A stretch of DNA of 64,000 nt from Asticcacaulis solisilvae (GCF_017875235.1 NZ_JAGGMI010000002.1:1-64000), one strand, 5' to 3'; positions 25,500-33,464 are shown, counted from the first letter of the stretch. Notes: generated by a model not told the origin, from the sequence alone. Translations and numbers: made by a program.

Positions 25500-25531
25500 T
25501 TAACACTTGCGTTAATTAACACATATGTTAA
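25500..25531 (+). promoter_or_regulatory. Tandem operator palindromes of the ArsR regulator
   Basis: Two 16-bp palindromes stand side by side: TTAACACTTGCGTTAA (25500-25515) and TTAACACATATGTTAA (25516-25531), with arms TTAAC/GTTAA and TTAACA/TGTTAA. They end 9 bases before the ATG of the ArsR gene and fill the promoter, as expected for an autoregulated operon. Confidence 0.6.
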
Positions 25532-25540
25532 ATATGGACT

Positions 25541-25885
25541 ATGGACACGCTCTCACAAACCCTTTCGGCCCTGGCCGATCCCACCCGCCGCGCCATACTG
25601 GCCCAACTCGCCCAGGGCGAAGCGACGGTCAACGACCTCGCCAGGCCCTTCGACATCTCGCTTCCGGCCATTTCGCGCCACCTCAAGGTGCTTGAGGCGG
25701 CCGGTCTTATTTCGCGCGGCCGCGAAGCCCAATGGCGACCATGCCACCTGGAGACCGCGCCACTGAAGGCCGTCGATACCTGGCTCGGCGACTATCGCCG
25801 CTTCTGGGAAGGCTCCTTCGACCGCATGGACGCCTACCTGCAACTCATCCAGCAAAAACCCGACACGACAGGAGACCCCCAATGA
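25541..25885 (+). CDS. ArsR/SmtB-family winged-helix regulator
   Basis: A 114-residue repressor-type protein. The typical opening LSALADPTRRAILAQLAQGEATVNDLA is followed by the recognition helix region SLPAISRHLKVLEAAGLISRGREAQWRPCHL and a C-terminal helix. No metal-binding cysteine pair is present, so it belongs to the metal-independent ArsR branch that pairs with SRPBCC (AHSA1) proteins. It starts the three-gene operon ArsR-SRPBCC-GST, in which each start overlaps the previous stop (ATGA). The two palindromes directly upstream are its likely operators. The short distance between operator and ATG 25541 leaves little or no leader. Confidence 0.92.
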   Translation: MDTLSQTLSALADPTRRAILAQLAQGEATVNDLARPFDISLPAISRHLKVLEAAGLISRGREAQWRPCHLETAPLKAVDTWLGDYRRFWEGSFDRMDAYLQLIQQKPDTTGDPQ

Positions 25886-26406
25886 CCGCTGATTCCGCAG
25901 GCCTGATCGAGGTCGAACCGCGCAACCTGGCGACCGGTGACGACGAGCTGCGGCTCGACCGCACCTTCGACGCGCCGCTGGCGCTGGTCTGGCGCATGTG
26001 GGAAAGCCGCGACCACATGATCCGCTGGTGGGGCCCGGAGATGTTCACCTGCATCGAGCTCGACTGGGACCTGACGCCCGGATACGAATGGCGCGCGACC
26101 ATGGCGTCGAAGCCCTTCAATCGCAAGGTATCGCACATGGGCGGTGTCATCCGCGAAGTCGTGCCGAACGAACGCATCGTCTTCACCTTCGCCTGGGAAG
26201 AGGGCTCCGGCTTCGACCTGGAAACCATCGTCACGGTCACCTTCAGCGAAGAGGCCGGAATGACGGTCCAGAGCTTCCACCAGACGCCGTTCTCGACGGT
26301 CGAGATCCGCGACATGCACGTCGGCGGCTGGAATTCACTGTTCAACCGCCAGCAGCTCTATGTTGAAAACGTCGCGATCGCCCAAGGACAGGGGATCCGC
26401 ATATGA
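25882..26406 (+). CDS. SRPBCC (AHSA1/START-like) domain protein
   Basis: A 174-residue protein with the Bet v1/START-like fold. Key blocks: LRLDRTFDAPLALVWRMWESRDHMIRWWGPE at the N-terminus, GYEWRATM, GGVIREVVPNERIVFTFAW in the middle and a C-terminal helix GGWNSLFNRQQLY. The fold binds a hydrophobic ligand in a deep cavity. In operons with ArsR and GST it is thought to help in handling toxic organics; the ligand is unknown here. The start overlaps the ArsR stop by 4 bp (ATGA at 25882), with GGAG 9 bases before. Confidence 0.9.
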   Translation: MTADSAGLIEVEPRNLATGDDELRLDRTFDAPLALVWRMWESRDHMIRWWGPEMFTCIELDWDLTPGYEWRATMASKPFNRKVSHMGGVIREVVPNERIVFTFAWEEGSGFDLETIVTVTFSEEAGMTVQSFHQTPFSTVEIRDMHVGGWNSLFNRQQLYVENVAIAQGQGIRI

Positions 26407-27047
26407 TCACACTGACCACCTATCCGTGGGTGCCGGATTTCGCCGCACCCTTGATGCGCGCCTTTCGCGTCCGCTGGGCGCTGGAGGAGGCGGGGCTGCC
26501 ATACAGCGTGCGCCACGTCGCCCTGGGGGCCGAACAGTGCTCGCCCGAGCACCTGGCGCGCCAGCCCTTCGGCCAGGCGCCGGCGATAGAGGAGGGCGGT
26601 CTGACCCTGTTCGAAAGCGGCGCCATCGCGCTCTATATCGCCGAAAAGTCCGAAGTCCTGATGCCGCGCGACGATATCGGCCGCATGCGCGCTATCGCCT
26701 GGCTGTTCGCCGCGCTGAACTCGGTCGAAACCGCCGTCCAGCCTTTGGGCGAAATCGTCTTCTTCCATGAGGACGCGAACTGGGCCAAAGAACGCCGGCC
26801 CCAGGTCGAAAGCTTTGTCCGCCGCCGCCTGGCCTCGGTCGAGCAGGCCCTGGGTGATAAGGCCTATCTCGAAGGTCGCTTTACGGTCGGAGACCTGATG
26901 ATGGTCGACGTGCTGCGTATCATCGACAGCACCCACCTGATCGACGGCTTTCCGAAACTGAAGGCCTACAAGCAGCGCTGCGAAGCCCGCCCGGCCTTCC
27001 AGCGCGCCCTGACGGCGCAACTGGAAGGCTTCAGGCAGGCCGCGTAA
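26403..27047 (+). CDS. Glutathione S-transferase family protein
   Basis: A 214-residue GST. The thioredoxin-like N-domain (1-80) has the beta-strand LTTYPWVPDFAAPLMRAFRVRWALEEAG, the cis-proline block GQAPAIEEGGLTLFESGAIALYIAEK (glutathione gamma-glutamyl site, Glu-Ser) and then an all-helical C-domain with FTVGDLMMVDVLRII. It would conjugate or reduce electrophiles with glutathione in the cytoplasm. The start overlaps the SRPBCC stop by 4 bp and it is the last gene of the ArsR operon, which argues for induction by the compound that releases ArsR. Confidence 0.92.
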   Translation: MITLTTYPWVPDFAAPLMRAFRVRWALEEAGLPYSVRHVALGAEQCSPEHLARQPFGQAPAIEEGGLTLFESGAIALYIAEKSEVLMPRDDIGRMRAIAWLFAALNSVETAVQPLGEIVFFHEDANWAKERRPQVESFVRRRLASVEQALGDKAYLEGRFTVGDLMMVDVLRIIDSTHLIDGFPKLKAYKQRCEARPAFQRALTAQLEGFRQAA

Positions 27048-27049
27048 CC

Positions 27050-27655
27050 TTACATCTTGTCGATGTGTTCCTCGTGCGCCTTCAACGTCGGCAGGGTCTC
27101 GGCGGCGAAGGCCTTGAGCGCCGCATCCTCGCCGTTGTTGGCGTAGGAGTCGAACAGGCTGACCGCCTCGTCATGCGCGTCCTGCTGTGCGTCGATATAG
27201 GCCTTGTCGAAGTCCTCTCCGGTCTTGCCCTTCAGGTCATCGAGCTTGGCCTGGTGCGCGGCGTCGAGCTTTTCGGCCGGCGGCGTGACGCCCGTGGCCT
27301 TGCCGACAGCGGCCTTGAAGGCCGTGCCCGCCTTGGTGTGGTCCGTGATCATCTTGTTGGCGAAGGCCAGGACGTCCTTGTTCTTCGACGTTTTGACGGC
27401 CAGTTTGCTGGTTTCGATCTCGAACAGGTTGGCGACAGCGGCCTTGTCGGCGAACTGCTGCGGCGTGTCGTGGGTGACGACATCGGCGATGGCGCTGCCC
27501 GCATTATTGGCGGCGGCGCCGGCCTCGGCCGCGGCGCTTTCGGTGGCGTTGCCGGCTTCGTTCTGTTCGGCCTTGGTGCAGGCGCTAAGGCCGCCCAGCA
27601 GGACGAGGGTGGAGAGGGAGGCCGCGGCCATGAGGGATTTGCCGGTGGTGCGCAT
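27050..27655 (-). CDS. DUF4142 lipoprotein (ferritin-like helical bundle)
   Basis: A 201-residue protein with a lipoprotein signal (LLGGLSAC, lipidated Cys26) followed by an Ala-rich linker and a DUF4142 domain at about 65-200: FADKAAVANLFEIETSKLAVKTSKN, VLAFANKMITDHTKAG, HDEAVSLFDSYANNGEDAALKAFAAETLPTLKAHEEH. The domain is a four-helix bundle related to ferritin-like proteins, with several His/Glu pairs, and is found in periplasmic proteins of unknown job. AGGAAG precedes the ATG at 6 bases. It ends 3 bp from the convergent GST stop. Confidence 0.88.
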   Translation of the reverse strand: MRTTGKSLMAAASLSTLVLLGGLSACTKAEQNEAGNATESAAAEAGAAANNAGSAIADVVTHDTPQQFADKAAVANLFEIETSKLAVKTSKNKDVLAFANKMITDHTKAGTAFKAAVGKATGVTPPAEKLDAAHQAKLDDLKGKTGEDFDKAYIDAQQDAHDEAVSLFDSYANNGEDAALKAFAAETLPTLKAHEEHIDKM

Positions 27656-27780
27656 AACGTCTTCCTGAAAAAGTTGTGAAGCGGCGTGATGCTAGCTGGC
27701 TGGTTATAAATTCGCGCCCGCCCGAAAGCGCGGATTTGTAAAAAAGCGATGGCATCGCGGTACGACGACCCGCGTGGCCA

Positions 27781-28803
27781 TCATTTCGCTTGCCGCTTTT
27801 TCGAGTCAGCCAGAAGGGCTTCGAGCGCCGCCCGCTGAATATCGGCAACAGGCAGCGCGGCGAGGTCTTCGGTTTTGAGGCGCGCCTTCAACTCAGCAAT
27901 GACACGACCATTGGCATAGGCGTGCGAATCTTCCGGGTTCGGGCCAACGGCGCTGGCAAAGCCCCTCAGCAACATGGGCGAGATGCGCTCGGCGTAATGC
28001 AGCTCGACCAGCTTTGCGCGGTATTCCAGCTCCCACGGCTTGAGCCCCGGAAAGCGGCTATAGTCCGAAAAATGCTGGGTTTCGTGGCCGAGAAAGCTTA
28101 AGCGAAACAGCTCGTCGTCCAGCGAAGGGTAGGCGGGCACGACGGCGTAAAGCCCGTCGGGCTTCGCCCAGCCGCCGGTGCCGATCCTGTCGCACGACAG
28201 GTATCGCGACCAGCCCATGCTTTCAAAGGCGTCCAGATAGGTGATCGAGACATTGAACGCGCCTTCCGGCAGGGTAACATCGCGCCGTTCGGTCTTTTCG
28301 GACGTCCATACCATCAGTTCCCGCAGGCGGCCCGTCCGGCCCAGCAGCACGCCGAGGCCACGGTCCTTAAACCTGGCCTGGAGTGCGGCTTCAACCTTGC
28401 CCCAGTCCGCGTCTTTCGGCAGATCGTACGCAGCCGCCAACCTAGCACGCAAGGCGTCTTCGGCCGGTTCCGCCGTGTCCCGGCCCATCGCCACGTCCTG
28501 CCAGTAATGCCGATAAGCCTGTAGAGTGTCGTCAGTAGAGGCATCGGTCACCTGACGCGGCGACGTGACCGGTGCCGTCAACCGGCCGGCTATGCAGACG
28601 GCGAGAGGTCTTTGATCCTCGGGCAGATCGGCCAAATTGATCGACGCGATCAGCTTTTGCGCCGCCGTCCCATCGGCCTGCGAAATCGCCCCCAGTGCCT
28701 GCCGCAGCGTCGCCTTGGCCACCGCGTCGGGCGCTTCGACCGCATAAACCGGCCCTGACACCATCAGAACGAGCGCCAGGGCCGCACCAAACAGCCTGAT
28801 CAA
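27781..28803 (-). CDS. Putative periplasmic zinc metallopeptidase (HETQH), family not recognised
   Basis: A 340-residue secreted protein with a signal peptide (1-22, ending VYAVEA). The region FLGHETQHFSDYSRFPGLKPWELEYRAKLVEL contains an HExxH motif (His240, Glu241, His244) and a Glu-rich helix (Glu258, Glu260) about 15 residues on, the spacing of a gluzincin third ligand. The rest shows no known domain; a Cys (YLSCD) precedes the motif. Translation starts at TTG 28803, supported by GAGG upstream and by the signal peptide that follows directly. It lies upstream of the DUF4142 gene on the same strand, 125 bp apart. Confidence 0.65.
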   Translation of the reverse strand: MIRLFGAALALVLMVSGPVYAVEAPDAVAKATLRQALGAISQADGTAAQKLIASINLADLPEDQRPLAVCIAGRLTAPVTSPRQVTDASTDDTLQAYRHYWQDVAMGRDTAEPAEDALRARLAAAYDLPKDADWGKVEAALQARFKDRGLGVLLGRTGRLRELMVWTSEKTERRDVTLPEGAFNVSITYLDAFESMGWSRYLSCDRIGTGGWAKPDGLYAVVPAYPSLDDELFRLSFLGHETQHFSDYSRFPGLKPWELEYRAKLVELHYAERISPMLLRGFASAVGPNPEDSHAYANGRVIAELKARLKTEDLAALPVADIQRAALEALLADSKKRQAK

Positions 28804-29045
28804 GGAGCACCTCTTTTCATCTGCAAGCGTCCGTCATGTCGCTTGCATTCCGCACCCGAGGTGCCATCACCACGACTATCATAGGTCGTGTAGCCCAGTG
28901 CGTGTCAATATGCTCAAGTCACGCGTCATGAGTGAAGCCGCCGAGATCAATCTCTCCCCCACTGCCGGTAACGGTCGATTGCGTGAATCAGTACGTAGGA
29001 CTTGCACGCGTAATGTGCTCAAGGGCATAAAAGGAGCGGATAATT

Positions 29046-29855
29046 TTGCCTGAACGGGATTCGCTCTTGAAATTGAATCGAGCTCAAATATCTGAGAGAG
29101 CAATGGCTATACTTGATGTCAGTCCGCAGGGCGTCCGGTGGACCGAATTGCTCCGCGCCGTTGAAGCGGACGCCGGGGAAACGCCACATAACAGTATTCA
29201 TGGTGCGCTGCATAACCTGCTTACGACGCGGAGCGCCGATATCGTGAAAGTTGCGCGAGGTACTTATCGGCTCGCGAAATTCGTCGCCGCCGACAATCTG
29301 GTCGCTGACCAGCAAGCCTCGATTACCGACACCGCATCTGTCCTTGTCCAAGCGGAAGGACTGGAAACAGTTACGGAACAAGACTTCTATGAAAGCTTTG
29401 CCGAATGGCTAGTTGAAAACGACGAGGCGACAGCCGCGTTCGCCCTTGGTGGCGCCAGTCTTGGCGGAAAATGGGGAACACCAGATGTGATCGCCGTCCT
29501 AAAGCCGCGCGCTCAAGACATTTTCAAATTTGAACCCCAGATTGTCACGGCGGAAATTAAGGCGGTTCCCAGTCAGCCAGTTGTAGCATTCGGTCAAGCG
29601 GTGGCTTACCGTCTCTTTTCTCATAAAAGTTATATCGTTGTGCCTGACTCTACGAGCAACGACGACCTGAGTCGCCTCAAGTCGTTGTGCAGCATTCACG
29701 GTGTTGGGTTGGTGACCTTCTCTTTGAATAAGGATCAACCGGACTATTCGGTTATTGTCCTGCCTGCAATTGCGGCCCCAGACATGTTTTATGTCAACAG
29801 TATGCTGGATAGACTCAAATCCAGCGCGCCGGAACTGCTGAACAAGTTGTTCTAA
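29046..29855 (+). CDS. Winged-helix protein with PD-(D/E)XK nuclease-like domain
   Basis: A 269-residue protein. Residues 10-80 form a winged-helix-like domain (AMAILDVSPQGVRWTELLRAV, HGALHNLLTTRSADIVKVARGTYRL), as seen in HrgA-like/COG2958 proteins. The C-terminal part carries nuclease-fold residues: a helix with Glu117, Pro146-Asp147 in WGTPDVIAV, and Glu170-Ile-Lys172 in IVTAEIKAVPSQPVVAFGQAV. It may be a solitary restriction or repair nuclease. The start is TTG 29046, with AAGGAG about 10 bases before; ATG 29103 would cut the first helix. Its G+C looks lower than its neighbours, and it has no partner gene. Confidence 0.65.
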   Translation: MPERDSLLKLNRAQISERAMAILDVSPQGVRWTELLRAVEADAGETPHNSIHGALHNLLTTRSADIVKVARGTYRLAKFVAADNLVADQQASITDTASVLVQAEGLETVTEQDFYESFAEWLVENDEATAAFALGGASLGGKWGTPDVIAVLKPRAQDIFKFEPQIVTAEIKAVPSQPVVAFGQAVAYRLFSHKSYIVVPDSTSNDDLSRLKSLCSIHGVGLVTFSLNKDQPDYSVIVLPAIAAPDMFYVNSMLDRLKSSAPELLNKLF

Positions 29856-29908
29856 TTTTCGTCAGGATCGCCCTAGCCAGCCGTACATTCCCCCTGTAGT
29901 CTCCCCTC

Positions 29909-30259
29909 ATGCGAATAATTCTCATGCTGGCGGGACTTTTGTGCGTGGGGCTCGGTATCGTCGGTATGTTCGTGCCGGTTATGCCGACCGTCGTCTTTTT
30001 CCTGATCGCCGCCATCTGCTTCGCCAAGTCGAACCCGGCGTGGGAAGCCCGCATCATGAACCACCCCAAGCTCGGCCCGCCCATCAAGGCCTTCCGCGAG
30101 CGCGGCGTCATCGGCCGGCGCGCCAAGATTGCCGCCGTCAGCGCCATGGCCGTCTCGTCCGTCGTCTCGTTCTTTTTGCTGCGCGGCGTGTGGGCCTATG
30201 TGCCGGGCGCGGTCTGCGCCTTGTGCGCCATTTTCATCCTGACGCGGCCGTCCGAATGA
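29909..30259 (+). CDS. DUF454 (YbaN family) inner-membrane protein
   Basis: A 116-residue membrane protein with three hydrophobic segments. The family signature is clear: LLCVGLGIVGMFVPVMPTVVFFLIAAICFAKSNP at the start, then NHPKLGPPIKAFRERGVIGRRAKI in the cytoplasmic loop. Members are uncharacterised. The stop overlaps the start of the DUF2007-like gene (ATGA at 30256), so the two are translated together. Confidence 0.9.
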   Translation: MRIILMLAGLLCVGLGIVGMFVPVMPTVVFFLIAAICFAKSNPAWEARIMNHPKLGPPIKAFRERGVIGRRAKIAAVSAMAVSSVVSFFLLRGVWAYVPGAVCALCAIFILTRPSE

Positions 30260-30504
30260 AGGAGATGCTGCGGACCAACAATCCTGTCCTGATTTCCTTT
30301 GTAGAGGCACTGCTGAAAGGGCTCAACATCCGCTATTTCGTCGCCGACCAGGCGGTGAGCGCGTCCGAAGGCTCGATCGGCCTGTTTCCGCGCCGCATCC
30401 TGGTGGCGCCGGAGCACTTCGACAAGGCGCGCGACCTGCTGATCGATGCGGGGCTCGAGGCGGATCTACGCCCCTTGCAAAACGATGGCTTCTGGGACGA
30501 TTGA
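30256..30504 (+). CDS. DUF2007-family small protein
   Basis: An 82-residue soluble protein: MLRTNNPVLISFVEALLKGLNIRYFVADQAVSA, then LFPRRILVAPEHFDKARDLLIDAGLE. This is the DUF2007 (putative signal-transducing) fold, related to PII-like ferredoxin folds, in which an inserted segment would bind a ligand. Length is typical. It overlaps the DUF454 stop by 4 bp; an alternative ATG at 30262 has AAGGAG before it and would shorten it by two residues. Confidence 0.85.
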   Translation: MKEMLRTNNPVLISFVEALLKGLNIRYFVADQAVSASEGSIGLFPRRILVAPEHFDKARDLLIDAGLEADLRPLQNDGFWDD

Positions 30505-30507
30505 ACG

Positions 30508-30609
30508 ATGGAACACCAACTTCAGGAAGACAGCCAGGCGTGGGCGGAACTCAAGGACTTTCTCAACGATCGCATTGCGCGGGCGGTTAGCGGCGAATTG
30601 TCATCCTAA
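30508..30609 (+). pseudogene. Small antitoxin-like reading frame cut by an in-frame stop
   Basis: ATG 30508 starts three bases after the DUF2007-like stop and encodes 33 residues (AWAELKDFLNDRIARAVSGEL) ending at TAA 30607-30609. The frame stays protein-like past the stop (SWDQIVNEELGG), so TAA may be a nonsense change in a roughly 55-residue protein that resembles small antitoxins of addiction modules. No toxin gene follows; a repeat pair does. It could equally be a genuine 33-residue peptide. Confidence 0.35.
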
Positions 30610-30712
30610 TCGTGGGATCAGATCGTTAATGAAGAGCTTGGCGGAGTAAGTGGTGAGATGAGCCTTTGTTCTGAATGTAGCACCGACGAAGCTCGTGGCC
30701 GATCATAGATGG

Positions 30713-30877
30713 CTCGCCCACCATCTGCTCCGCAGATGGTCGCTCCTCCCCATGAATGGGGGCGAAGTGGGAGCTTCTGATTTAGAATATTCAGCCTGCC
30801 TTAGACCCCACACAAAGGCTTTATAACGCCCTCCCCATTCAGGGGAGGGGGGACCGCCGAAGGCGGTGGGCGAGGCC
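30713..30877. repeat. Inverted pair of the DUF559-element repeat, without a gene
   Basis: Left copy 30713-30765 (CGCCCACCATCTGCTCCGCA..., CCCCATGAATGGGG) and right copy 30827-30877 (CGCCCTCCCCATTC..., ACCGCCGAAGGCGGTGGGCG) are inverted with respect to each other, about 61 bases apart. The gap holds no gene. The left copy is closest to the right end of the decayed element at 4492-4550; the right copy is closest to the ends of the intact one. Confidence 0.75.
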
Positions 30878-30937
30878 TAACGTAGATGCAACAGGCGCCT
30901 CACTCTACCGACTTCACTCGTTTCACCCGCAACGGGC

Positions 30938-30966
30938 TTGACGCACACATCACCACAGGGATAGCG
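30938..30966 (+). promoter_or_regulatory. Possible promoter of the DPP IV gene
   Basis: TTGACGC at 30938-30944 matches the Caulobacter -35 consensus fully; ATAGCG at 30961-30966 would be the -10, 17 bases after TTGACG. The -10 is weak. It lies 56 bases before the ATG of the peptidase gene. Confidence 0.35.
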
Positions 30967-31021
30967 TCACGCAAACGTCTTATACCGTCCGCGCGTCTTG
31001 CGGAGGTGAGGGGAATCCGCA

Positions 31022-33271
31022 ATGAAACTGACCCGCCTGTCCGCCGCCCTATTCGGCGCGCTCCTGCTTTCGACCACCAGCCTGACGGCCTTTGCATTGA
31101 CACCCCTTACGCCCGAACGCGTCTTTTCCGATCCTGCCATTACCGGCCCCAAGGCTACGACGGTCAAGCTGTCGCCCGACGGCCAGCTCCTGGCCTATCT
31201 CCAGCCCAAGAAGGACAAGAGCGACGTCCAGGACCTGTGGGCCGTGCCGGTCAAGGGCGGCGAACCCTTCATCCTGGTCGATGCCGATAAGCTGTCCGAT
31301 AGCTCGAAGGTCCTTAGCGAAGCCGAAAAGTCGCGCCGCGAACGCATGCGCGTCTCGGTTCGCGGCGTCGTGGCGTTCAATTGGGCCGAAGACAGCCAGT
31401 CGGTCCTGGTGCCGCTCGACGGCGACGTTTTTATGTGGGACCGCAAGACTTCGGCCGTCACGCGCCTGACCGACACCGAAGGCGATGAGGTCGATGCCCG
31501 CCTGTCGCCCGACAACGCGTCCGTCTCCTTCGTCCGCGATCAGACCCTCTATGTTCGTAACATCAAGACTGGCAACGAGACGGCCGTTTCGCCCAAGGGC
31601 GCCGACACCATCACCTATGGCACGGCCGAATTCATCGCCGAAGAGGAACTGGACCGCCACCAAGGCTATTGGTGGAGCCCGACCGCGAACCGCATCGCCT
31701 ATCAGAAGACCGACGAAAGCGGCGTGAAAATCGCCGAACGCGTCGAGATCAACGGCGACGATGTCAAGATCATCAAGCAGCGCTATCCTTACGCTGGCAC
31801 ACCCAATGCGGTGGTCGAGCTTTACGTCAAGCCGGTTTCGGGCGGCCAGGCGGTCAAGGTCGATCTTGGAACCAATCCGGACTTTTACCTGGCGCGCGTC
31901 AACTGGAGCCACGATGGCAAGACATTGTACGTCCAGCGCCTGAGCCGCAACCAGCACACACTTGATCTTCTCGCGGTCGATCCGGCCACCGGCGCGTCAA
32001 AGGTCCTGCTGTCGGAAAACTCGGACACCTGGGTCGAACTGCACGACGACTTCCGGCCGCTGAAATCGGGTGGCTTCATCTGGGCGTCGGAGCGCGACGG
32101 CCATAAGCACCTCTATCTCTACGACTCGCTGGGACGGCTGGCGCGCCAGATCACCAAGGGCGACTGGCCGGTCGACAGCCTGGCCGGCGCCAACCACGCC
32201 AATGACGTCAATGAAAAGACGGGTGAGCTGTGGTTCACCGCCGGCAAGGACACGCCGCTGGAGCACCGCTTGTATAAGGCAAGCTATAAGAAGCCGGCCG
32301 AACCCGTGGCTTTGACGAGCGCCGGCGGCTGGTGGAAGGCCAGCGTGACCGGCAATGGCGCGGCCTTTATCGGCAGCTATTCCGATCCCACAACGCCGGA
32401 AAACACCGCGCTCTATGACGGTGCGGGCAAGCGCCTGCGTTGGATCGAAGAGAACCGCGTCGACGAAAACCATCCGTGGTTCGCCTACAAGGACCAGTAC
32501 CCGGCGCCGGAATTCGGCACGATTACGGCCGACGACGGCCAGGCTTTGCACTGGTCGATGCTGAAGCCCAAGGGCTTTGATCCGGCGAAAAAGTATCCCG
32601 TGGTCGTCTCGATCTATGGCGGCCCGGGCAAAGCGACGGTGCAGAAGGGCTGGGTCGCGGCGTCCGACCGCCTGTTCCAGGAAGCGGGCTATATCGTCTT
32701 TTCGCTCGACAACCGCGGCACGCCGCACCGGTCGGTCAAGTTCGGCCGCGCCATCTATAAGTCGATGGGCCAGGTCGATATCGACGACCAGATCAAGGGC
32801 GCGAAGTGGCTGCAAAGCCAGCCTTACGTGGACGCCGCGCATATCGGCATCATGGGCTGGTCGTACGGCGGCTTCGTGTCGCTGATGGCAATCACGGCCA
32901 AGGACACGCCGTTTGCCGCCGCCGCTGCCGGTGCGCCGCCGACGGAATGGAGCCTCTACGACACCGCCTATACCGAACGCTACATGATGAAGCCCGAGGA
33001 GAATGTCGACGGCTACGCCAAGTCGGATGCACTTAGCCGGCTGGATGACCTGAAGCCCGGTTCGCTGCTGCTGATGCACGGCATGGCGGACGACAATGTT
33101 CTCTTGTCGAATACAACGCGTGTCATGGCCGCCTTGCAAAAGAAAAGCATTCCGTTCGAGCTGATGCTGTATCCCGGGGAACGCCATGGCGTGCGGGGGA
33201 ATGCGAAAAACCTGCAGCGTTACCGGCTGTATCTCGATTTCTTCGAGCGCAAGCTCAAGCCGAACGGGTAG
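31022..33271 (+). CDS. Dipeptidyl peptidase IV, S9B family
   Basis: A 749-residue secreted serine peptidase with a signal peptide (1-26). An eight-bladed propeller covers about 50-480 and includes the Glu motif of DPP IV, AEFIAEEELDRHQGYWWSP, which binds the free N-terminus of the substrate. The C-terminal alpha/beta-hydrolase domain has nucleophile Ser614 (IMGWSYGGFVS), Asp690 (GMADDNVL) and His722 (PGERHGVRG). It removes Xaa-Pro or Xaa-Ala dipeptides from peptides in the periplasm. GAGGTGAGGGG lies just before ATG 31022. It stands alone between repeat arrays. Confidence 0.94.
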   Translation: MKLTRLSAALFGALLLSTTSLTAFALTPLTPERVFSDPAITGPKATTVKLSPDGQLLAYLQPKKDKSDVQDLWAVPVKGGEPFILVDADKLSDSSKVLSEAEKSRRERMRVSVRGVVAFNWAEDSQSVLVPLDGDVFMWDRKTSAVTRLTDTEGDEVDARLSPDNASVSFVRDQTLYVRNIKTGNETAVSPKGADTITYGTAEFIAEEELDRHQGYWWSPTANRIAYQKTDESGVKIAERVEINGDDVKIIKQRYPYAGTPNAVVELYVKPVSGGQAVKVDLGTNPDFYLARVNWSHDGKTLYVQRLSRNQHTLDLLAVDPATGASKVLLSENSDTWVELHDDFRPLKSGGFIWASERDGHKHLYLYDSLGRLARQITKGDWPVDSLAGANHANDVNEKTGELWFTAGKDTPLEHRLYKASYKKPAEPVALTSAGGWWKASVTGNGAAFIGSYSDPTTPENTALYDGAGKRLRWIEENRVDENHPWFAYKDQYPAPEFGTITADDGQALHWSMLKPKGFDPAKKYPVVVSIYGGPGKATVQKGWVAASDRLFQEAGYIVFSLDNRGTPHRSVKFGRAIYKSMGQVDIDDQIKGAKWLQSQPYVDAAHIGIMGWSYGGFVSLMAITAKDTPFAAAAAGAPPTEWSLYDTAYTERYMMKPEENVDGYAKSDALSRLDDLKPGSLLLMHGMADDNVLLSNTTRVMAALQKKSIPFELMLYPGERHGVRGNAKNLQRYRLYLDFFERKLKPNG

Positions 33272-33299
33272 GGCGGTGTGCGGGTGATTGCCTGAGTTT

Positions 33300-33434
33300 T
33301 ACCCCTCCGTCATCTTCGCTTCGCTCGCTGACACCTCCCCATCGCTGCGCGTTAGGGAGGAGGGATGAGGCGGGGCGACGCGCTCCCTCCTCCCTGCTTT
33401 ATGGGGAGGTGGACCGCGAAGCGGTGGAGGGGTA
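33300..33434. repeat. Second palindromic repeat family, inverted pair
   Basis: TACCCCTCC (33300-33308) pairs with GGAGGGGTA (33426-33434), and inside them CACCTCCCCAT pairs with ATGGGGAGGTG and GGGAGGAGGGA with TCCCTCCTCCC. The small hairpins TTCGCTTCGCTCGC and CCGCGAAGCGG sit in the two arms. It lies downstream of convergent DPP IV and peroxiredoxin genes and could fold into a large terminator-like structure. The sequence differs from the 53-bp family of the DUF559 elements. Confidence 0.65.
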
Positions 33435-33464
33435 TTCCGTCAGCACCGCAAGCTCTGAAACCGC

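Noticed and set aside
29002-29031. TTGCAC-18-CATAAA as promoter of the winged-helix nuclease gene
   Set aside because: A start from it would lie downstream of the AAGGAG ribosome-binding site that supports the TTG start.
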